Shown: positions 7,968 to 17,293, numbered from the stretch's first letter. The stretch is DNA of 64,000 nt from Streptomyces sp. NBC_00464 (GCF_036013915.1 NZ_CP107899.1:992001-1056000); one strand, 5' to 3'. Numbers and translations: made by a program. The notes: generated from the letters alone by a model not told the origin.

Positions 7968-9098
7968 CTACTCGACGATCGCCAGCTCGCGCGCGGTGGC
8001 GTTGAGGCGCCGGCCGCCGTCCTCGGTGACGGTCACGATGTCCTCGATCCGCACACCGAACCGGCCCGGCAGATAGATGCCGGGCTCGACGGAGAAGCAC
8101 ATGCCGGGCACGAGCGGCTGCTCCTCGCCCTCGATCATGTACGGGGGTTCGTGGGTGGTGACGCCGATGCCGTGGCCGGTGCGGTGGATGAAGCGTTCCC
8201 CGTAGCCGAACTCGGTGATGACGGCGCGGGCCGCCCGGTCGATCTCCTGGCAGGCGACTCCGGGCCGCACCGCGTTGCAGCCCGCCGCCTGCGCCTCCCG
8301 CACGATGTCGTGGACCCGCTGCTCCTCGGGGGTGGGCTCGCCGACGTGGACCGTGCGGGAGGTGTCGGAGCCGTACCCGTGCTTGAGGCCGCCGAAGTCG
8401 AGCACGACCATGTCGCCCCGCTCGATGGTGCGGTCACCGGCCTCGTGGTGCGGGTTGGCGCCGTTCGGTCCGGAGCCGACCACGGTGAAGTCGACCTGGG
8501 AATGCCCGAACTCGGTGAGCAGCCGGGCCAGGTCGGCGGCCACGTCGGTCTCCTTGCGGCCGGAGAACCGGACCTTGAGGATCTCCTCGTACGTGGCGTC
8601 GGCGGCGGCCCCCGCCGCGGTGAGCCGGTCCAGCTCATGGGCGTCCTTGACGGCGCGCAGCATCGGCAGCGCCTCGGTGAGGGAGGCGTACGAGGTCCCG
8701 GGCAGCAGCTGCTGGAGGCCGAGCAGATGCATGGCCCAGGCGTTGTCGCTGATCCCGAAGCGGCCCTGCGCGTCGAGCAGGGGCGCGGTGACGGCGTACG
8801 GGTCCTTGCCGTCGGTCCAGTCGCGCAGGGTCAGCGCGGGTGCGCCGACGGCCTTCTCCGCGTCCGGTGCCTCCAGGGTCGGTACGACCAGCACCGGGTC
8901 CTGGCCCGCGGTGAGGACGAGGACGGTGAGGCGCTCGGTGATCGCGGTGGGCTGATACCCGGTCAGATAGACCAGGTCGGGTCCGGGCGCGACCAGCACC
9001 CCCGCGAGTCCGGCAGCGGCGGCGCTCTCGGCGGCCCTCGTCATCCGGGCCCGGTAGTCGTCGGCGGTGAACGGTACGGGCTGGCTCTGGCTGGACAT
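7968..9098 (-). CDS. M24 family metallopeptidase (Xaa-Pro aminopeptidase/dipeptidase type)
   Basis: 376 residues; the ATG at 9098 is preceded by AGGAGG. An N-terminal creatinase-like domain (about 1-140, with DLVYLTGYQP) is followed by the pita-bread catalytic domain. The five metal ligands are visible: Asp in VVLDFGG, Asp in GSDTSRT, His in RTGHGIG, Glu in SVEPGIY and Glu in VRIEDIV. Such enzymes remove N-terminal residues ahead of proline or cleave Xaa-Pro dipeptides in the cytoplasm. It is convergent with treZ, with a 24-bp gap. Confidence 0.88.
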   Translation of the reverse strand: MSSQSQPVPFTADDYRARMTRAAESAAAAGLAGVLVAPGPDLVYLTGYQPTAITERLTVLVLTAGQDPVLVVPTLEAPDAEKAVGAPALTLRDWTDGKDPYAVTAPLLDAQGRFGISDNAWAMHLLGLQQLLPGTSYASLTEALPMLRAVKDAHELDRLTAAGAAADATYEEILKVRFSGRKETDVAADLARLLTEFGHSQVDFTVVGSGPNGANPHHEAGDRTIERGDMVVLDFGGLKHGYGSDTSRTVHVGEPTPEEQRVHDIVREAQAAGCNAVRPGVACQEIDRAARAVITEFGYGERFIHRTGHGIGVTTHEPPYMIEGEEQPLVPGMCFSVEPGIYLPGRFGVRIEDIVTVTEDGGRRLNATARELAIVE

Positions 9099-9166
9099 GA
9101 GGAACCTCCTGGCGGCGCGGAACGGCTCTCTGCATCCTGCCCGCACGGGCGTCCGCCCGCGAGTGG

Positions 9167-9808
9167 TCAGGACGGCGCGCCGGATACCGGCCGTACGACC
9201 AGATCGGCGCGGTCGCGGCCCGGGGCGACGAGCCGGGCGTTGGCCTCGTCGGAACCGGCCACCCAGCGCTCCGCGTAGGCCCGCGCCTTGCCGAACCGCA
9301 CATGCCGCTCGACGAGCCTGCGCACGCGTATCGCGTCGTCGAGCTCCAGGAACCATGCCTCGTCCAGCAGCCCGCGTACCTGCGCCCAGGGGCCCTGCCC
9401 GTACAGGAGGTAGTTGCCCTCGGTGACGACGAGCGGGACATCCGGCGGTACGGGTACGGAGCCCGCGACCGGCTCCTCCAGGGACCGGTCGAAGGCGGGG
9501 GCGTACACGACGGTCCCCGGTTCGGGCGTCCGCAGCCGGCGCAGGAGCGCCGCGTACCCGGCGGCGTCGAAGGTGTCGGGTGCGCCCTTGCGGTCCGCCC
9601 GGCCGAGCCGTTCCAGTTCGCCCTGGGCGAGGTGGAAACCGTCCATCGGCACGAGGACGGCGAGCGGCCCGAGGGCGTCGACGAGGCGCTCCGCCAGGGT
9701 GGACTTCCCGACGCCGGGCGGGCCCGCGATGCCGAGGATGCGGCGGTCCCCGGCCAGGGCGAGTCGGCGGGCGCGGGCCGTCAGGCCGGTGAGGTCGCTG
9801 GTGTCCAT
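9167..9808 (-). CDS. P-loop nucleoside/sugar kinase family protein
   Basis: 213 residues with Walker A GPPGVGKSTLAE at about 29-40, followed by the uridine-kinase/PRK-like MDGFHLAQGELERLG segment. A Walker-B-like strand (PLVVTEGNYLLYG) and a lid Arg region (DDAIRVRRLVERHVRFGK) come next. This architecture phosphorylates small hydroxylated substrates such as nucleosides, pantothenate or fructose; which one is not deducible. It is in the same orientation as the M24 peptidase, 68 bp upstream of it, so the two may be co-transcribed. Confidence 0.8.
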   Translation of the reverse strand: MDTSDLTGLTARARRLALAGDRRILGIAGPPGVGKSTLAERLVDALGPLAVLVPMDGFHLAQGELERLGRADRKGAPDTFDAAGYAALLRRLRTPEPGTVVYAPAFDRSLEEPVAGSVPVPPDVPLVVTEGNYLLYGQGPWAQVRGLLDEAWFLELDDAIRVRRLVERHVRFGKARAYAERWVAGSDEANARLVAPGRDRADLVVRPVSGAPS

Positions 9809-9867
9809 GGCGGATATTGTCCCGCTGAGAGGGGTCTCCCGGCCCCTTCCGTCTCGCGAGGAATCCC

Positions 9868-10254
9868 ATGTCCCACATCGCTCTGGTCACCCTGGTCGTC
9901 CGCGACTACGACGAGGCCCTCGGCTTCTACACCGACGCCCTGGGCTTCGAACTGGTCGAGGACACCGACCGGGGAGACGGCTCCCGCTGGGTGGTGGTGC
10001 GGCCGCGCGGCACCCAGGGCACGGGGCTGCTGCTGGCCCGTGCCAAGGACGAGGCGCAGGGGGCCAGTGTCGGGGCGCAGACCGGCGGGCGGGTCGGCTT
10101 CTTCCTGCACACCGAGGACTTCGCGGGCGACCACGCACGCATGGTGGCGGCCGGGGTGCGGTTCCTGGAGGAGCCTCGCCACGAGGTCTACGGCTCGGTC
10201 GCGGTCTTCGAGGACCTGTACGGCAACCGCTGGGACCTGCTCCAGCCCGCGTAG
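9868..10254 (+). CDS. VOC superfamily (glyoxalase/bleomycin-resistance) protein
   Basis: 128 residues with the paired beta-alpha-beta-beta-beta units of VOC proteins: MSHIALVTLVVRDYDEALGFY at the start, then GSRWVVVRPRG, VGFFLHTEDFAGDHARMVAAG and VAVFEDLYGNRWDLLQP. The C-terminal DLYGNRWDL is the canonical metal-site segment. VOC proteins are metal-dependent lyases, isomerases or dioxygenases, or drug-binding proteins; the substrate cannot be told. It is divergent from the kinase gene, with a 59-bp gap. Confidence 0.85.
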   Translation: MSHIALVTLVVRDYDEALGFYTDALGFELVEDTDRGDGSRWVVVRPRGTQGTGLLLARAKDEAQGASVGAQTGGRVGFFLHTEDFAGDHARMVAAGVRFLEEPRHEVYGSVAVFEDLYGNRWDLLQPA

Positions 10255-10310
10255 GCCGCGCTGCCGCTCCGGACCTTCCCTGGACCCGCGCGGATTGGCA
10301 TGATCAGCAC

Positions 10311-10865
10311 ATGACGAAGGACGCGGCATCCGGGGTGTACGAGGCACGGTACGGCTGGGACGGCAAGACGCTCGGGGTCGTGGCCGGGGCGGCCGCCCTC
10401 ACTCTGCTTCTGGTGGTGTCGGACGCCCCGCCGGTACTGCGGGCGATCTGTGTCGTGCTGTTCGGCGGTGGCGGGCTCTTCATGGCCTTCGTCGCCCTGA
10501 GCCGCAGGCCGGCCTTCCGTGTCGACGGAAAGGGTGTGCTGCTCGGCGGCTCTCCCGCGCGCTACCGCGCGACAACGGTGCACGTGCCGTGGCAGGACAT
10601 CACGGCGATCGTGCTGTGGCAGCAGAAGATGCCCGGCGGGTCGCTGCCCTGGGTCGGGGTGGCTCTCCGGCCGGGCGCCGTCCCGCCGCCCGCCCCCGGG
10701 CAGGGGGAAATCGCACGGGCCACGCTGCGGGCCCTCCTGCCGAACGTTCCGGCCGACGTGGTGCTGACCTCGCGGGCGGTCTCGGGCTGGCGGCTCGACC
10801 GGGCCGCACTGGACTCGGCCGTGGACGCGTTCGCGCCGGGGATCCCGGTCGTGGACGCGGGATAG
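10311..10865 (+). CDS. small membrane protein with a PH-like domain
   Basis: 184 residues. Two transmembrane helices (about 20-38 and 43-64) precede a soluble domain with the pattern of bacterial PH-like domains (FRVDGKGVLLGG, VPWQDITAIVLWQQ). The ATG at 10311 has no strong SD. I do not recognise a specific family; similar Streptomyces proteins are annotated only as membrane proteins. It starts 56 bp after the VOC gene. Confidence 0.6.
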   Translation: MTKDAASGVYEARYGWDGKTLGVVAGAAALTLLLVVSDAPPVLRAICVVLFGGGGLFMAFVALSRRPAFRVDGKGVLLGGSPARYRATTVHVPWQDITAIVLWQQKMPGGSLPWVGVALRPGAVPPPAPGQGEIARATLRALLPNVPADVVLTSRAVSGWRLDRAALDSAVDAFAPGIPVVDAG

Positions 10866-10879
10866 CCCGTCCACGCCTG

Positions 10880-11137
10880 TCAGCGGGTCCCGTTCCCCTC
10901 CAGATAGGCCAGGACCGCCAGGACCCGGCGGTGGACCGAGCCGTCGTCCTGTTCGAGGCCGAGCTTGGCGAAGGTCGATCCGATGTGCTTACTCACCGCC
11001 CGTTCCGTGACGATGAGTTCGGTGGCGATTGTGCCGTTCGCCTTGCCCTGGGCCATCAGTTCCAGGACCTCCCGCTCGCGGGGCGTGAAGCTGAGCAGCG
11101 GCTGCGCGTACGCCTTGCGGGTGAGCAGCCGGCTCAA
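10880..11137 (-). pseudogene. truncated LuxR/NarL-type response regulator (DNA-binding end only)
   Basis: Only 85 codons from a possible TTG. They encode the C-terminal LuxR helix-turn-helix: LSFTPREREVLELMAQGKAN, TERAVSKHIGSTFAKLGL and a RRVLAVLAYLEG tail. Receiver-containing relatives are about 215 residues and continue upstream of the MSRLL-equivalent position. Here the receiver is missing and the sequence beyond 11137 is unrelated. The break coincides with the edge of the Rhs island, so the gene was probably cut by the insertion or by an associated deletion. It might still make a lone HTH peptide. Confidence 0.65.
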
Positions 11138-11343
11138 AGGAAGTCCAGGCAGTCGGCGTCGCCACCCGACGTTCCATCCATGCCCTGATCAGCGGATCCC
11201 TCAGTGGATCCATCCGGAATCCCTCGACACGGCAGCTCTCACTCCATCTCACCCCGAACAGCCTCGAATTCCTGACAGCGAACGATGACCGATGCGTCTG
11301 TCATTGCAATTTCATGGAGCCAACCAACCTGTCGAGGACAGGA

Positions 11344-11568
11344 TCAGGTCGTTGGTTCAGAACAAGGAACGATCGCTTCCCAGTCCTTCACGGAGTCCCC
11401 CGTGAGAAGGAACTCACTCAGGTACATGTCCGTCTCGTCGTGAATATCCTCTTCTTTTAGCCACAGGGATTCACACTCCGGACACAGGAAGAAAATCTGG
11501 CCAGAATCCTTGCGCTTGTAGCATCGCACCCAATCCTGACCGCAATGCACACATGCCACCTTCTCCAT
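11344..11568 (-). CDS. putative immunity protein to the Rhs toxin, Zn-ribbon-like
   Basis: 74 residues from the ATG at 11568, which shares one base with the Rhs stop codon (TGATG); a TTG three codons earlier is also possible. Two Cys pairs (CVHCGQDW and CPECESLW) suggest a zinc ribbon, followed by an acidic helical tail (KEEDIHDETDMYLSEFLL). The position immediately after a polymorphic-toxin gene, translational coupling, small size and acidic character all fit an immunity protein. GC content is clearly below the surroundings, as in the toxin tip. I do not recognise the family, so the role is inferred from context. Confidence 0.6.
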   Translation of the reverse strand: MEKVACVHCGQDWVRCYKRKDSGQIFFLCPECESLWLKEEDIHDETDMYLSEFLLTGDSVKDWEAIVPCSEPTT

Positions 11569-14500
11569 CAATTCCAACTCCTCGGAAAAGCAGTGATCAC
11601 TTCATTGCCGTGTTCGACTGTGATCGAAATATAGTTCTCGCCGGAATTGAACCCGACTTGGTTCTCCATTGGAATTATATAGGTGGTGCGCGCACCCTGT
11701 TCGTTCACCGAGACAGCAGTGGCGCGCCTCCTCCACGCCTCGTCGACCGTCTCAAGCACACCCTTGCTTCCCGTGTCGAATACACCATGGTTGGCCTTCG
11801 CCGGATTCTCCTGGGTATGCTGCATCACGTGAGTAATTCGATGCCCCTCGGCGGAGCCGGGACCATAATCGAGGCCCTCTTGTGAGCGGTACCAACCACC
11901 TCCCAGGTCTTGCAGGTCACAGCCCGCCAGACCCAGAGGGTCTGACCATGTACTGGGATTCCGAACGTAGGAATTCGGATTGGGGGCCGGTTTCAGCCCC
12001 AGCGGGTCCGGGCTGATGTACCGGGCGGTCTCGGGGTCGTAGTAGCGGAAGTAGTTGTAGTTCAGGCCGGTTTCGGAGTCGGCGTACTGGCCGGGGAACC
12101 GGAGCGGGCAGTCCGCGGCCGTGGTGTCCGTCGCGGTCGGACGGCTCGTGCCCCACAAGGTGGTACGGCGGTGCCAGGCGAGTTCCCCGTCGAGTGTGAC
12201 CAGTTCGGCCGGTGTGCCGAGGCCGTCCGTGATGACGGCGTAGAAGTGCGTACTGAAGTCCGTGGCTGTGTCCTGCGTCAGTTTGGCCAGCAGTGACGCG
12301 CCTTGTTCCCGGGGCAGCGGCTTATGGTCGGTCTGGGTGAGAGGGCGGTGGGTGCCGGGGGCGTAGTCCCAGGTGGTGACCCGGCCGTCGGGCGTGGCCT
12401 GTTCGGCCAGACGTATGTCGTCCCAGACGAAGTCCGTGCGTTCGGCCACCGAGCCGTCCGCTGTCCGCCGGTGCTTGGATATGCGGCGGCCCAGGGGGTC
12501 GTAGGCGTAGCGCCAGCAGTCGCCGTCCGGTGTCACCGCCTCCGTCAGGCGGTCTTCCGCGTTCCAGGCGTACGTCCAGCGGTGCCGCTGCCCGTTGAGG
12601 AGTGTATGGGTCTTACGGATCAGGCGGCCCTGCGGATCGTGCTCGTACGAGGTGCGGCCCGCGCTGCGGATGAGGGTGCCGCTGAAATCCCGCTCTCCGG
12701 CGGACTCGTGCGCGGGGGCCGTGGCGTGGGTGAGGTTGCCCGTCGTGTCGTAGGCGTACGTCTCGGTCCAACCGTGGGCACGGACGCCCGTGACGCGGCC
12801 GGTAGCGTCGAGGTCGAACCGGCGGGTGCCCGAGCTCAGTTCGCGGATCTCGGTGAGGTAGCCATCCTCGCGGTAGGCGTAGGTGCGGTGCTGCAGAAGG
12901 CGGTCGGCCTCGTTCACACGGCCCGAGAGCGTCTGCTCGGTGAGGCGGTGGGCGGCGTCCCAGTTCTGGGTGAGCACGACGCTGTCGCCGAGTCGACGCT
13001 CGGTCTCTCGGCCCGCCGCATCGTGGGTGAACGTCAGCGAGCCGGCGTCGGTGCCGAGAGCGGCGGGCCGCCCTGTCGGGTCGTAGGACCAGCGTGAGGC
13101 CAGCCCTGACGGAGTGGTTCGCTGGACGACCCGGCCGAGGACGTCGTATGTGTAGGCGGTCGTACGGCCGTTGACGCTTTCCGTGAGCGCACAGCCCCGC
13201 GCGTCCCGCTCGATGGAGACCTCGGCGTCCGCGTTGGCCGTGTGGATCAAATCGCCCGACGGGCCATAGGTGTACGTGGTGGTGTCGCCCGCGTCGGTGG
13301 ACTGCTCGACGACGCGACCGAGCTCGTCCCGAGTGAAGGTCAGGGTTTCACCGGCCCCGTTCGTGCGGGATATCAGGCCGCCCGCCGCGGCGTGCATGTA
13401 GGTCAGTGTCCGGCCGTTGAAGTCGGTCTCCGCAGCCAGCCGTCCCGCCTCGTCGTACGTGTACGACCAGGTCAGTCCCTGCGGGTTGGTGACCTTGGTC
13501 AGCCGGAGCTCGGTGTCGTAGGAGAAGGCGTACGTCGCGCCGTCCGCGTCGGTGCGGGTGGCGGGGACGTCGAAGTGGGTGGCGTTGTGATGGGTGGTGT
13601 TGCCTGCGGGATCGGTGTGAGTGAGGAGGTTGCCCTCACCATCCCAGGTCCAGGATTCACGGGTGCCGTCCGCGTGCGCGCGCCACGTCGGCTTGCCTTC
13701 GACGGTCCAGCCCATGCGTGTGGTCCCACCGAGCGGATCAACGACTTCGATGACGCGGCCGAAGGTGTCGCGACGCGCGACCGTGGTGTGTCCGAGTTCG
13801 TCGGTCACCGCGACGGGCAGCCCGGCCGCGTCGGACGTGACCCGGCGGGCGTGGCCCAGGGCGTCGGTGACGGTCGACAGGTGGCCGGACTCGTCGTAGG
13901 CGCAGTGCGTTTCGGCGCCGAGAGGGTCGGTCGTGGTGAGCCGGTTGCCCAGCTCGTCATAGGTGTGCCGCCAGGTCGAACCGCCGGGTTCGACGACCGC
14001 GATCGGCCGGCCGAGCTCGTTGTACGTGGCCCGGGCCTCGGACCCGTCCGGCAGGGTCACACCCGTGAGGTTGCCGGATGCGTCGTAGCTGTAGCGCGTC
14101 GTACGGCCCAGCGGGTCGGCGACCGAGAGCGGCTTGTCGCCCCGCTCCGCCCACTCGGTGCGGGTGGTGTGGCCGAGCGGATCGGTCTCCTCGACGACCA
14201 TGCCCGCGGCGTTGTACCGGTGCGTGGACCGTCGGCCGAGGGAGTCTGTGTACGTGGTGGTGCGCGTCTCGTCGTCGTAGGCGAGGGCCCCGGAGAGGAA
14301 GCCGCCGCTGCCTTCGGTCCGCTCGACGCGGCCGTCGGCGTCGTAGAAGTACGCGAACGACGTGCCGTTGCGGTCGGTCCAGGAGGTGACCCGCCCCTCG
14401 GCGTCGTACGTGAAGAGCAGCGGTTCGCCGCTGGAGTTGACGACCTCGGTGAGGTTGCCCGCAGCGTCGTAGCCGTACCGCATCACGACCGTGCCGGTGC

Positions 14501-15890
14501 TCGTGCCGTCGGGCTGCACCGGCTCGTAGAGCGAAGGGGCCCGGTCGAGCAGGCGCAGGGCGGTGATGCGCGGCCCTTCGGTGTCCACCGCGAGGTAGTA
14601 GCCGCCGGAGTGGCGGAGCCCGGTCGGGATGCCGTCGGCCGTGCGCTCGACGTCGATGCGCGCGCCGTTGCGGTCGTGCCAGCTTTCCACGGGGAGGTGG
14701 AAGACACCGAAGGTGCCCGAGGGAAGGGGGGTGCTGAAGGTGCGAACGACTCCCGAGGCGGGGTCGGTGATGGTCATGACACCGTCGGGCTTGCCGTCCC
14801 ATTCGAGCGGCCAGCGGGCGCCCTTAACGGGCAGTACAGGCTGGTCTGGCTGCGGAACGGGGTAGACCAGGCGCATCCCGTCGGCGGCGGCGAACACCAC
14901 CCCGTCCCCGTCGATCTGAAGGCACTCGTCAAGGGTGGAGACCCAGGTGCGACCGAAGCAGACGCCGCCGCGGTACGACGACAGATGGGTGCGCTCGAAG
15001 ACCAGCGGGAGCCCCGCCGGGAGCGTCAGATCGGTCTGTGTCATCAGCATGGCGCCGGTCGCCACGTCGATCGGCTCTCCCACGCACGGAGTGCTCTTGC
15101 ACGGCCGGGCCGCCGGCCCGACCTCGACCAGGTCGGGGCGAAGTGTCGGGGGCCGCAGCATCAGCGGCACGCCGTCGGCGCCCGTGAACAGGTTCCCCTC
15201 CGCGCCGGCCTTCGCCACACCGGTGCCGGCGCCGAACAGCCCGCCGTACACCATGCCGTCCCGGGCCGCGGCATTGATCTCGTCCAGGCTGAAGCCCTTC
15301 TGTAGACCGGTGGCGATCTTCAGGGGTTGGGCGACCGCGAGGTCGATCGACACCGACTCGATCCCGCCGAACGCCGCCGCGACCAGTGTACCGGCGGCGA
15401 TCTCGGCGACGGTGGTGGAGACGGCGACCCCCATAGTGAGGCCGAACTCGATCAGTGCCTCGGTGGCCAGAGCGGCCGCACCCGCGGCGAGTCCGGCGGT
15501 GAAGAAGGCCAGCGCGATGCCGCCCACGATGACCGCGGCGTCGATCCCTATCTGGGTCCACAGCCTGTTGATGGCGTCATCGATGGCGTCGGCGAACTTG
15601 TCCAGCGCCTTTGCCATCTCGCGCGACGACACTGCGAGGTCGCTGAGCCAGCCCGTGTCGTTGCCCTTGGCGTAGCGTTCCCAGAACGTCGAGAACGCGT
15701 CGATCGCCTCACCGGTGTTGTTGGCGATCAGAGTGGTGGCCGCGTTGTTGACCGGCGTGCGGACATCGTCGACCGAGTCCGCGAAGGCCCGCCACGCGTC
15801 GGCCACACTGCGCAACGTGCCGGAGTTGGCGTCCGGCCACCACAGGCCCAGCTTGAGCAGGAGATCCTTGGCCTCGTCCTCGATACTCAC
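11568..15890 (-). CDS. Rhs/YD-repeat polymorphic toxin
   Basis: 1,440 residues with a GTG start overlapping the upstream gene by four bases (GTGA). Domain order: a helical WXG/LXG-like export region (1-110); hydrophobic helices (about 115-185); a DUF6531-type prelude with CKSTPCVGEPIDVATGAM near 263; many YD/Rhs repeats (about 470-1230, for example YDAAGNLTEVVN and YDEAGRLAAETDF); then the Rhs hyperconserved end GLNYNYFRYYDPETARYISP (about 1265-1285) and DPLGLAG (about 1320). The last 118 or so residues are a distinct AT-rich tip with GHRITHVMQHTQ, HGVFDTGSKG, VDEAW and a closing VITAFP strand. This resembles BECR/EndoU-like nuclease toxins, though that assignment is an inference. It is probably exported by a type VII system encoded elsewhere. 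Confidence 0.9.
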   Translation of the reverse strand: MSIEDEAKDLLLKLGLWWPDANSGTLRSVADAWRAFADSVDDVRTPVNNAATTLIANNTGEAIDAFSTFWERYAKGNDTGWLSDLAVSSREMAKALDKFADAIDDAINRLWTQIGIDAAVIVGGIALAFFTAGLAAGAAALATEALIEFGLTMGVAVSTTVAEIAAGTLVAAAFGGIESVSIDLAVAQPLKIATGLQKGFSLDEINAAARDGMVYGGLFGAGTGVAKAGAEGNLFTGADGVPLMLRPPTLRPDLVEVGPAARPCKSTPCVGEPIDVATGAMLMTQTDLTLPAGLPLVFERTHLSSYRGGVCFGRTWVSTLDECLQIDGDGVVFAAADGMRLVYPVPQPDQPVLPVKGARWPLEWDGKPDGVMTITDPASGVVRTFSTPLPSGTFGVFHLPVESWHDRNGARIDVERTADGIPTGLRHSGGYYLAVDTEGPRITALRLLDRAPSLYEPVQPDGTSTGTVVMRYGYDAAGNLTEVVNSSGEPLLFTYDAEGRVTSWTDRNGTSFAYFYDADGRVERTEGSGGFLSGALAYDDETRTTTYTDSLGRRSTHRYNAAGMVVEETDPLGHTTRTEWAERGDKPLSVADPLGRTTRYSYDASGNLTGVTLPDGSEARATYNELGRPIAVVEPGGSTWRHTYDELGNRLTTTDPLGAETHCAYDESGHLSTVTDALGHARRVTSDAAGLPVAVTDELGHTTVARRDTFGRVIEVVDPLGGTTRMGWTVEGKPTWRAHADGTRESWTWDGEGNLLTHTDPAGNTTHHNATHFDVPATRTDADGATYAFSYDTELRLTKVTNPQGLTWSYTYDEAGRLAAETDFNGRTLTYMHAAAGGLISRTNGAGETLTFTRDELGRVVEQSTDAGDTTTYTYGPSGDLIHTANADAEVSIERDARGCALTESVNGRTTAYTYDVLGRVVQRTTPSGLASRWSYDPTGRPAALGTDAGSLTFTHDAAGRETERRLGDSVVLTQNWDAAHRLTEQTLSGRVNEADRLLQHRTYAYREDGYLTEIRELSSGTRRFDLDATGRVTGVRAHGWTETYAYDTTGNLTHATAPAHESAGERDFSGTLIRSAGRTSYEHDPQGRLIRKTHTLLNGQRHRWTYAWNAEDRLTEAVTPDGDCWRYAYDPLGRRISKHRRTADGSVAERTDFVWDDIRLAEQATPDGRVTTWDYAPGTHRPLTQTDHKPLPREQGASLLAKLTQDTATDFSTHFYAVITDGLGTPAELVTLDGELAWHRRTTLWGTSRPTATDTTAADCPLRFPGQYADSETGLNYNYFRYYDPETARYISPDPLGLKPAPNPNSYVRNPSTWSDPLGLAGCDLQDLGGGWYRSQEGLDYGPGSAEGHRITHVMQHTQENPAKANHGVFDTGSKGVLETVDEAWRRRATAVSVNEQGARTTYIIPMENQVGFNSGENYISITVEHGNEVITAFPRSWN

Positions 15891-16246
15891 TTGTCACCCT
15901 GGGCGTGGCCGTCAGCCGGCTTCGTCTTGAACATTCCGGAGATCAGCTCGTCGTTGTCCACATGCCCGTCCGACAGGTCGGCCATCGCCTCGTGGATGCT
16001 GACCAGGCCGAGAACCAGGGTTCCCGCGGCCGTCTCAATAGCCTTCTGCTGAGGGCGGTAGGCGTCGCCGAACGCCTTGCCCTGCTCGTCATCGCCCCAT
16101 GGCGCACCCAGCCCGTCCAGGGTGGTGACGAGCGTGGTCAGCGCCGTGCTCAGATTCTTGCCCTGGGTATGGAAGACAGGCGCCGTCGCCTTGATATCCG
16201 CCGTCTTGATGTCCAGGACCTTGCTGCTGTCCTTGCCGTCGCCCAC
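15887..16246 (-). CDS. WXG100-like (ESX/type VII) partner protein
   Basis: 119 residues from a GTG at 16246, chosen because GGGGAAGG lies eight bases upstream; a TTG eight codons earlier is possible. The protein is helical, with a central LGAPWGDDEQGKAFGDAYRP turn matching the Trp-Gly region of actinobacterial WXG100-like proteins, and long amphipathic helices on either side. It overlaps the Rhs gene by four bases, so the two are co-translated. WXG100-like proteins commonly pair with LXG/Rhs effectors for type VII export. No EccC or other machinery gene is in the window. Confidence 0.75.
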   Translation of the reverse strand: MGDGKDSSKVLDIKTADIKATAPVFHTQGKNLSTALTTLVTTLDGLGAPWGDDEQGKAFGDAYRPQQKAIETAAGTLVLGLVSIHEAMADLSDGHVDNDELISGMFKTKPADGHAQGDK

Positions 16247-16324
16247 GCATGTCGCCTTCCCCGGTGCCAACTACGACCCGCCACAGTATCGTTGCCGGAT
16301 CATTGGCCTTGCGCCGGTTCACCG

Positions 16325-17251
16325 TCAGGCCCGGACGCCCGGACGTGCCACACCCCCCGCCGCCCCCGCCAGCGCCTCCAGCACCGGGGCGATCAGCGGA
16401 TGGGCCTCGGCGCCCCGGCGTACCGCCGCGAACACCCGGCGCGTCGGGGCACTGCCCTGCACCGGGCGGACCACCACGCCGTTCAGCGCCATCCCGCGCA
16501 GCGCGGAACGCGGGACCAGGGCCACCCCGGCGCCGGCGCCCGCCAGCGCGACCACCGCGTGGAAGTCGTCCGAGGAATGTTCGAGGTTCGGTGCGAAGCC
16601 GGCGTACTCGCAGGCCAGGACGACCACGTCGTGGCACGGGTTGCCGGGGTAGGGCCCGATCCACGCGTCCTTCGCCAGGTCGGCGACGGCCACCTGGTCC
16701 TGGCCGGCCAGTCGGTGCCCCACCGGGAGCACCGCGTCGAACGGCTCCGAGTACAGCGGTACGCGGGTCAGCCGCCGGTCGTCCTCCCCCGGTGCGCCGC
16801 GGTACTCGACCGCAACCGCCACATCGACCTGCCGGTCCAGCACCATGGGGACGCTCGCGTCGCCCTCGGCGTCCTGGACGCGGACCTTGATGCCGGGTGC
16901 AGTGCTGTTCAGGGCCGCCAGCGCGGGGGCGAGGACCAGGCCGATGCCGGTGGCGAACGCGGCGACGGTGACCGTACCGGCGTCGCCCGAGCTGTACGCG
17001 GCGAGCTCCGCCTCCGCCCGTTCCAGCTGGGCCAGCACCGCGTTGGCGTGGGTCAGCAGAATGTCCCCGGCGGGGGTGAGCCGGGCGCCGCGGGCGCCAC
17101 GCTCGACCAGCCGGTGTCCCGTCTCCTGCTCCAGCGCGGCAAGCTGCTGGGAGACGGCGGAAGGGGTCAGGTAGAGCGCGGCGGCCGCGGCGGTCACCGT
17201 GCGGTGGTCCGCCACCGCACGCAGGATGCGCAGCCGCCGGGCATCGATCAT
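16325..17251 (-). CDS. LysR family transcriptional regulator
   Basis: 308 residues. The N-terminal winged HTH (about 1-60) is typical: RRLRILRAVADHRTVTAAAA, LYLTPSAVSQQLAALEQETG, LVERGARGARLTPAG. The effector domain (about 90-295) has the LysR substrate-binding layout (GTVTVAAFATG, DVAVAVEYRG, DAWIGPYPGN, GVALVPRSAL). It lies 42 bp downstream of kbl on the same strand, so it may be co-transcribed with tdh-kbl and control threonine use. The coinducer is unknown. Confidence 0.88.
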   Translation of the reverse strand: MIDARRLRILRAVADHRTVTAAAAALYLTPSAVSQQLAALEQETGHRLVERGARGARLTPAGDILLTHANAVLAQLERAEAELAAYSSGDAGTVTVAAFATGIGLVLAPALAALNSTAPGIKVRVQDAEGDASVPMVLDRQVDVAVAVEYRGAPGEDDRRLTRVPLYSEPFDAVLPVGHRLAGQDQVAVADLAKDAWIGPYPGNPCHDVVVLACEYAGFAPNLEHSSDDFHAVVALAGAGAGVALVPRSALRGMALNGVVVRPVQGSAPTRRVFAAVRRGAEAHPLIAPVLEALAGAAGGVARPGVRA

Positions 17252-17293
17252 GTGACCTATTGTCCCAGGTCGCGAAGAGCGCCCCGGTCGCGA

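Noticed and set aside
11553-11885. Plus-strand 110-codon frame inside the Rhs toxin tip
   Set aside because: Antisense to the tip, which has a continuous frame from the conserved Rhs core and a coupled downstream gene.
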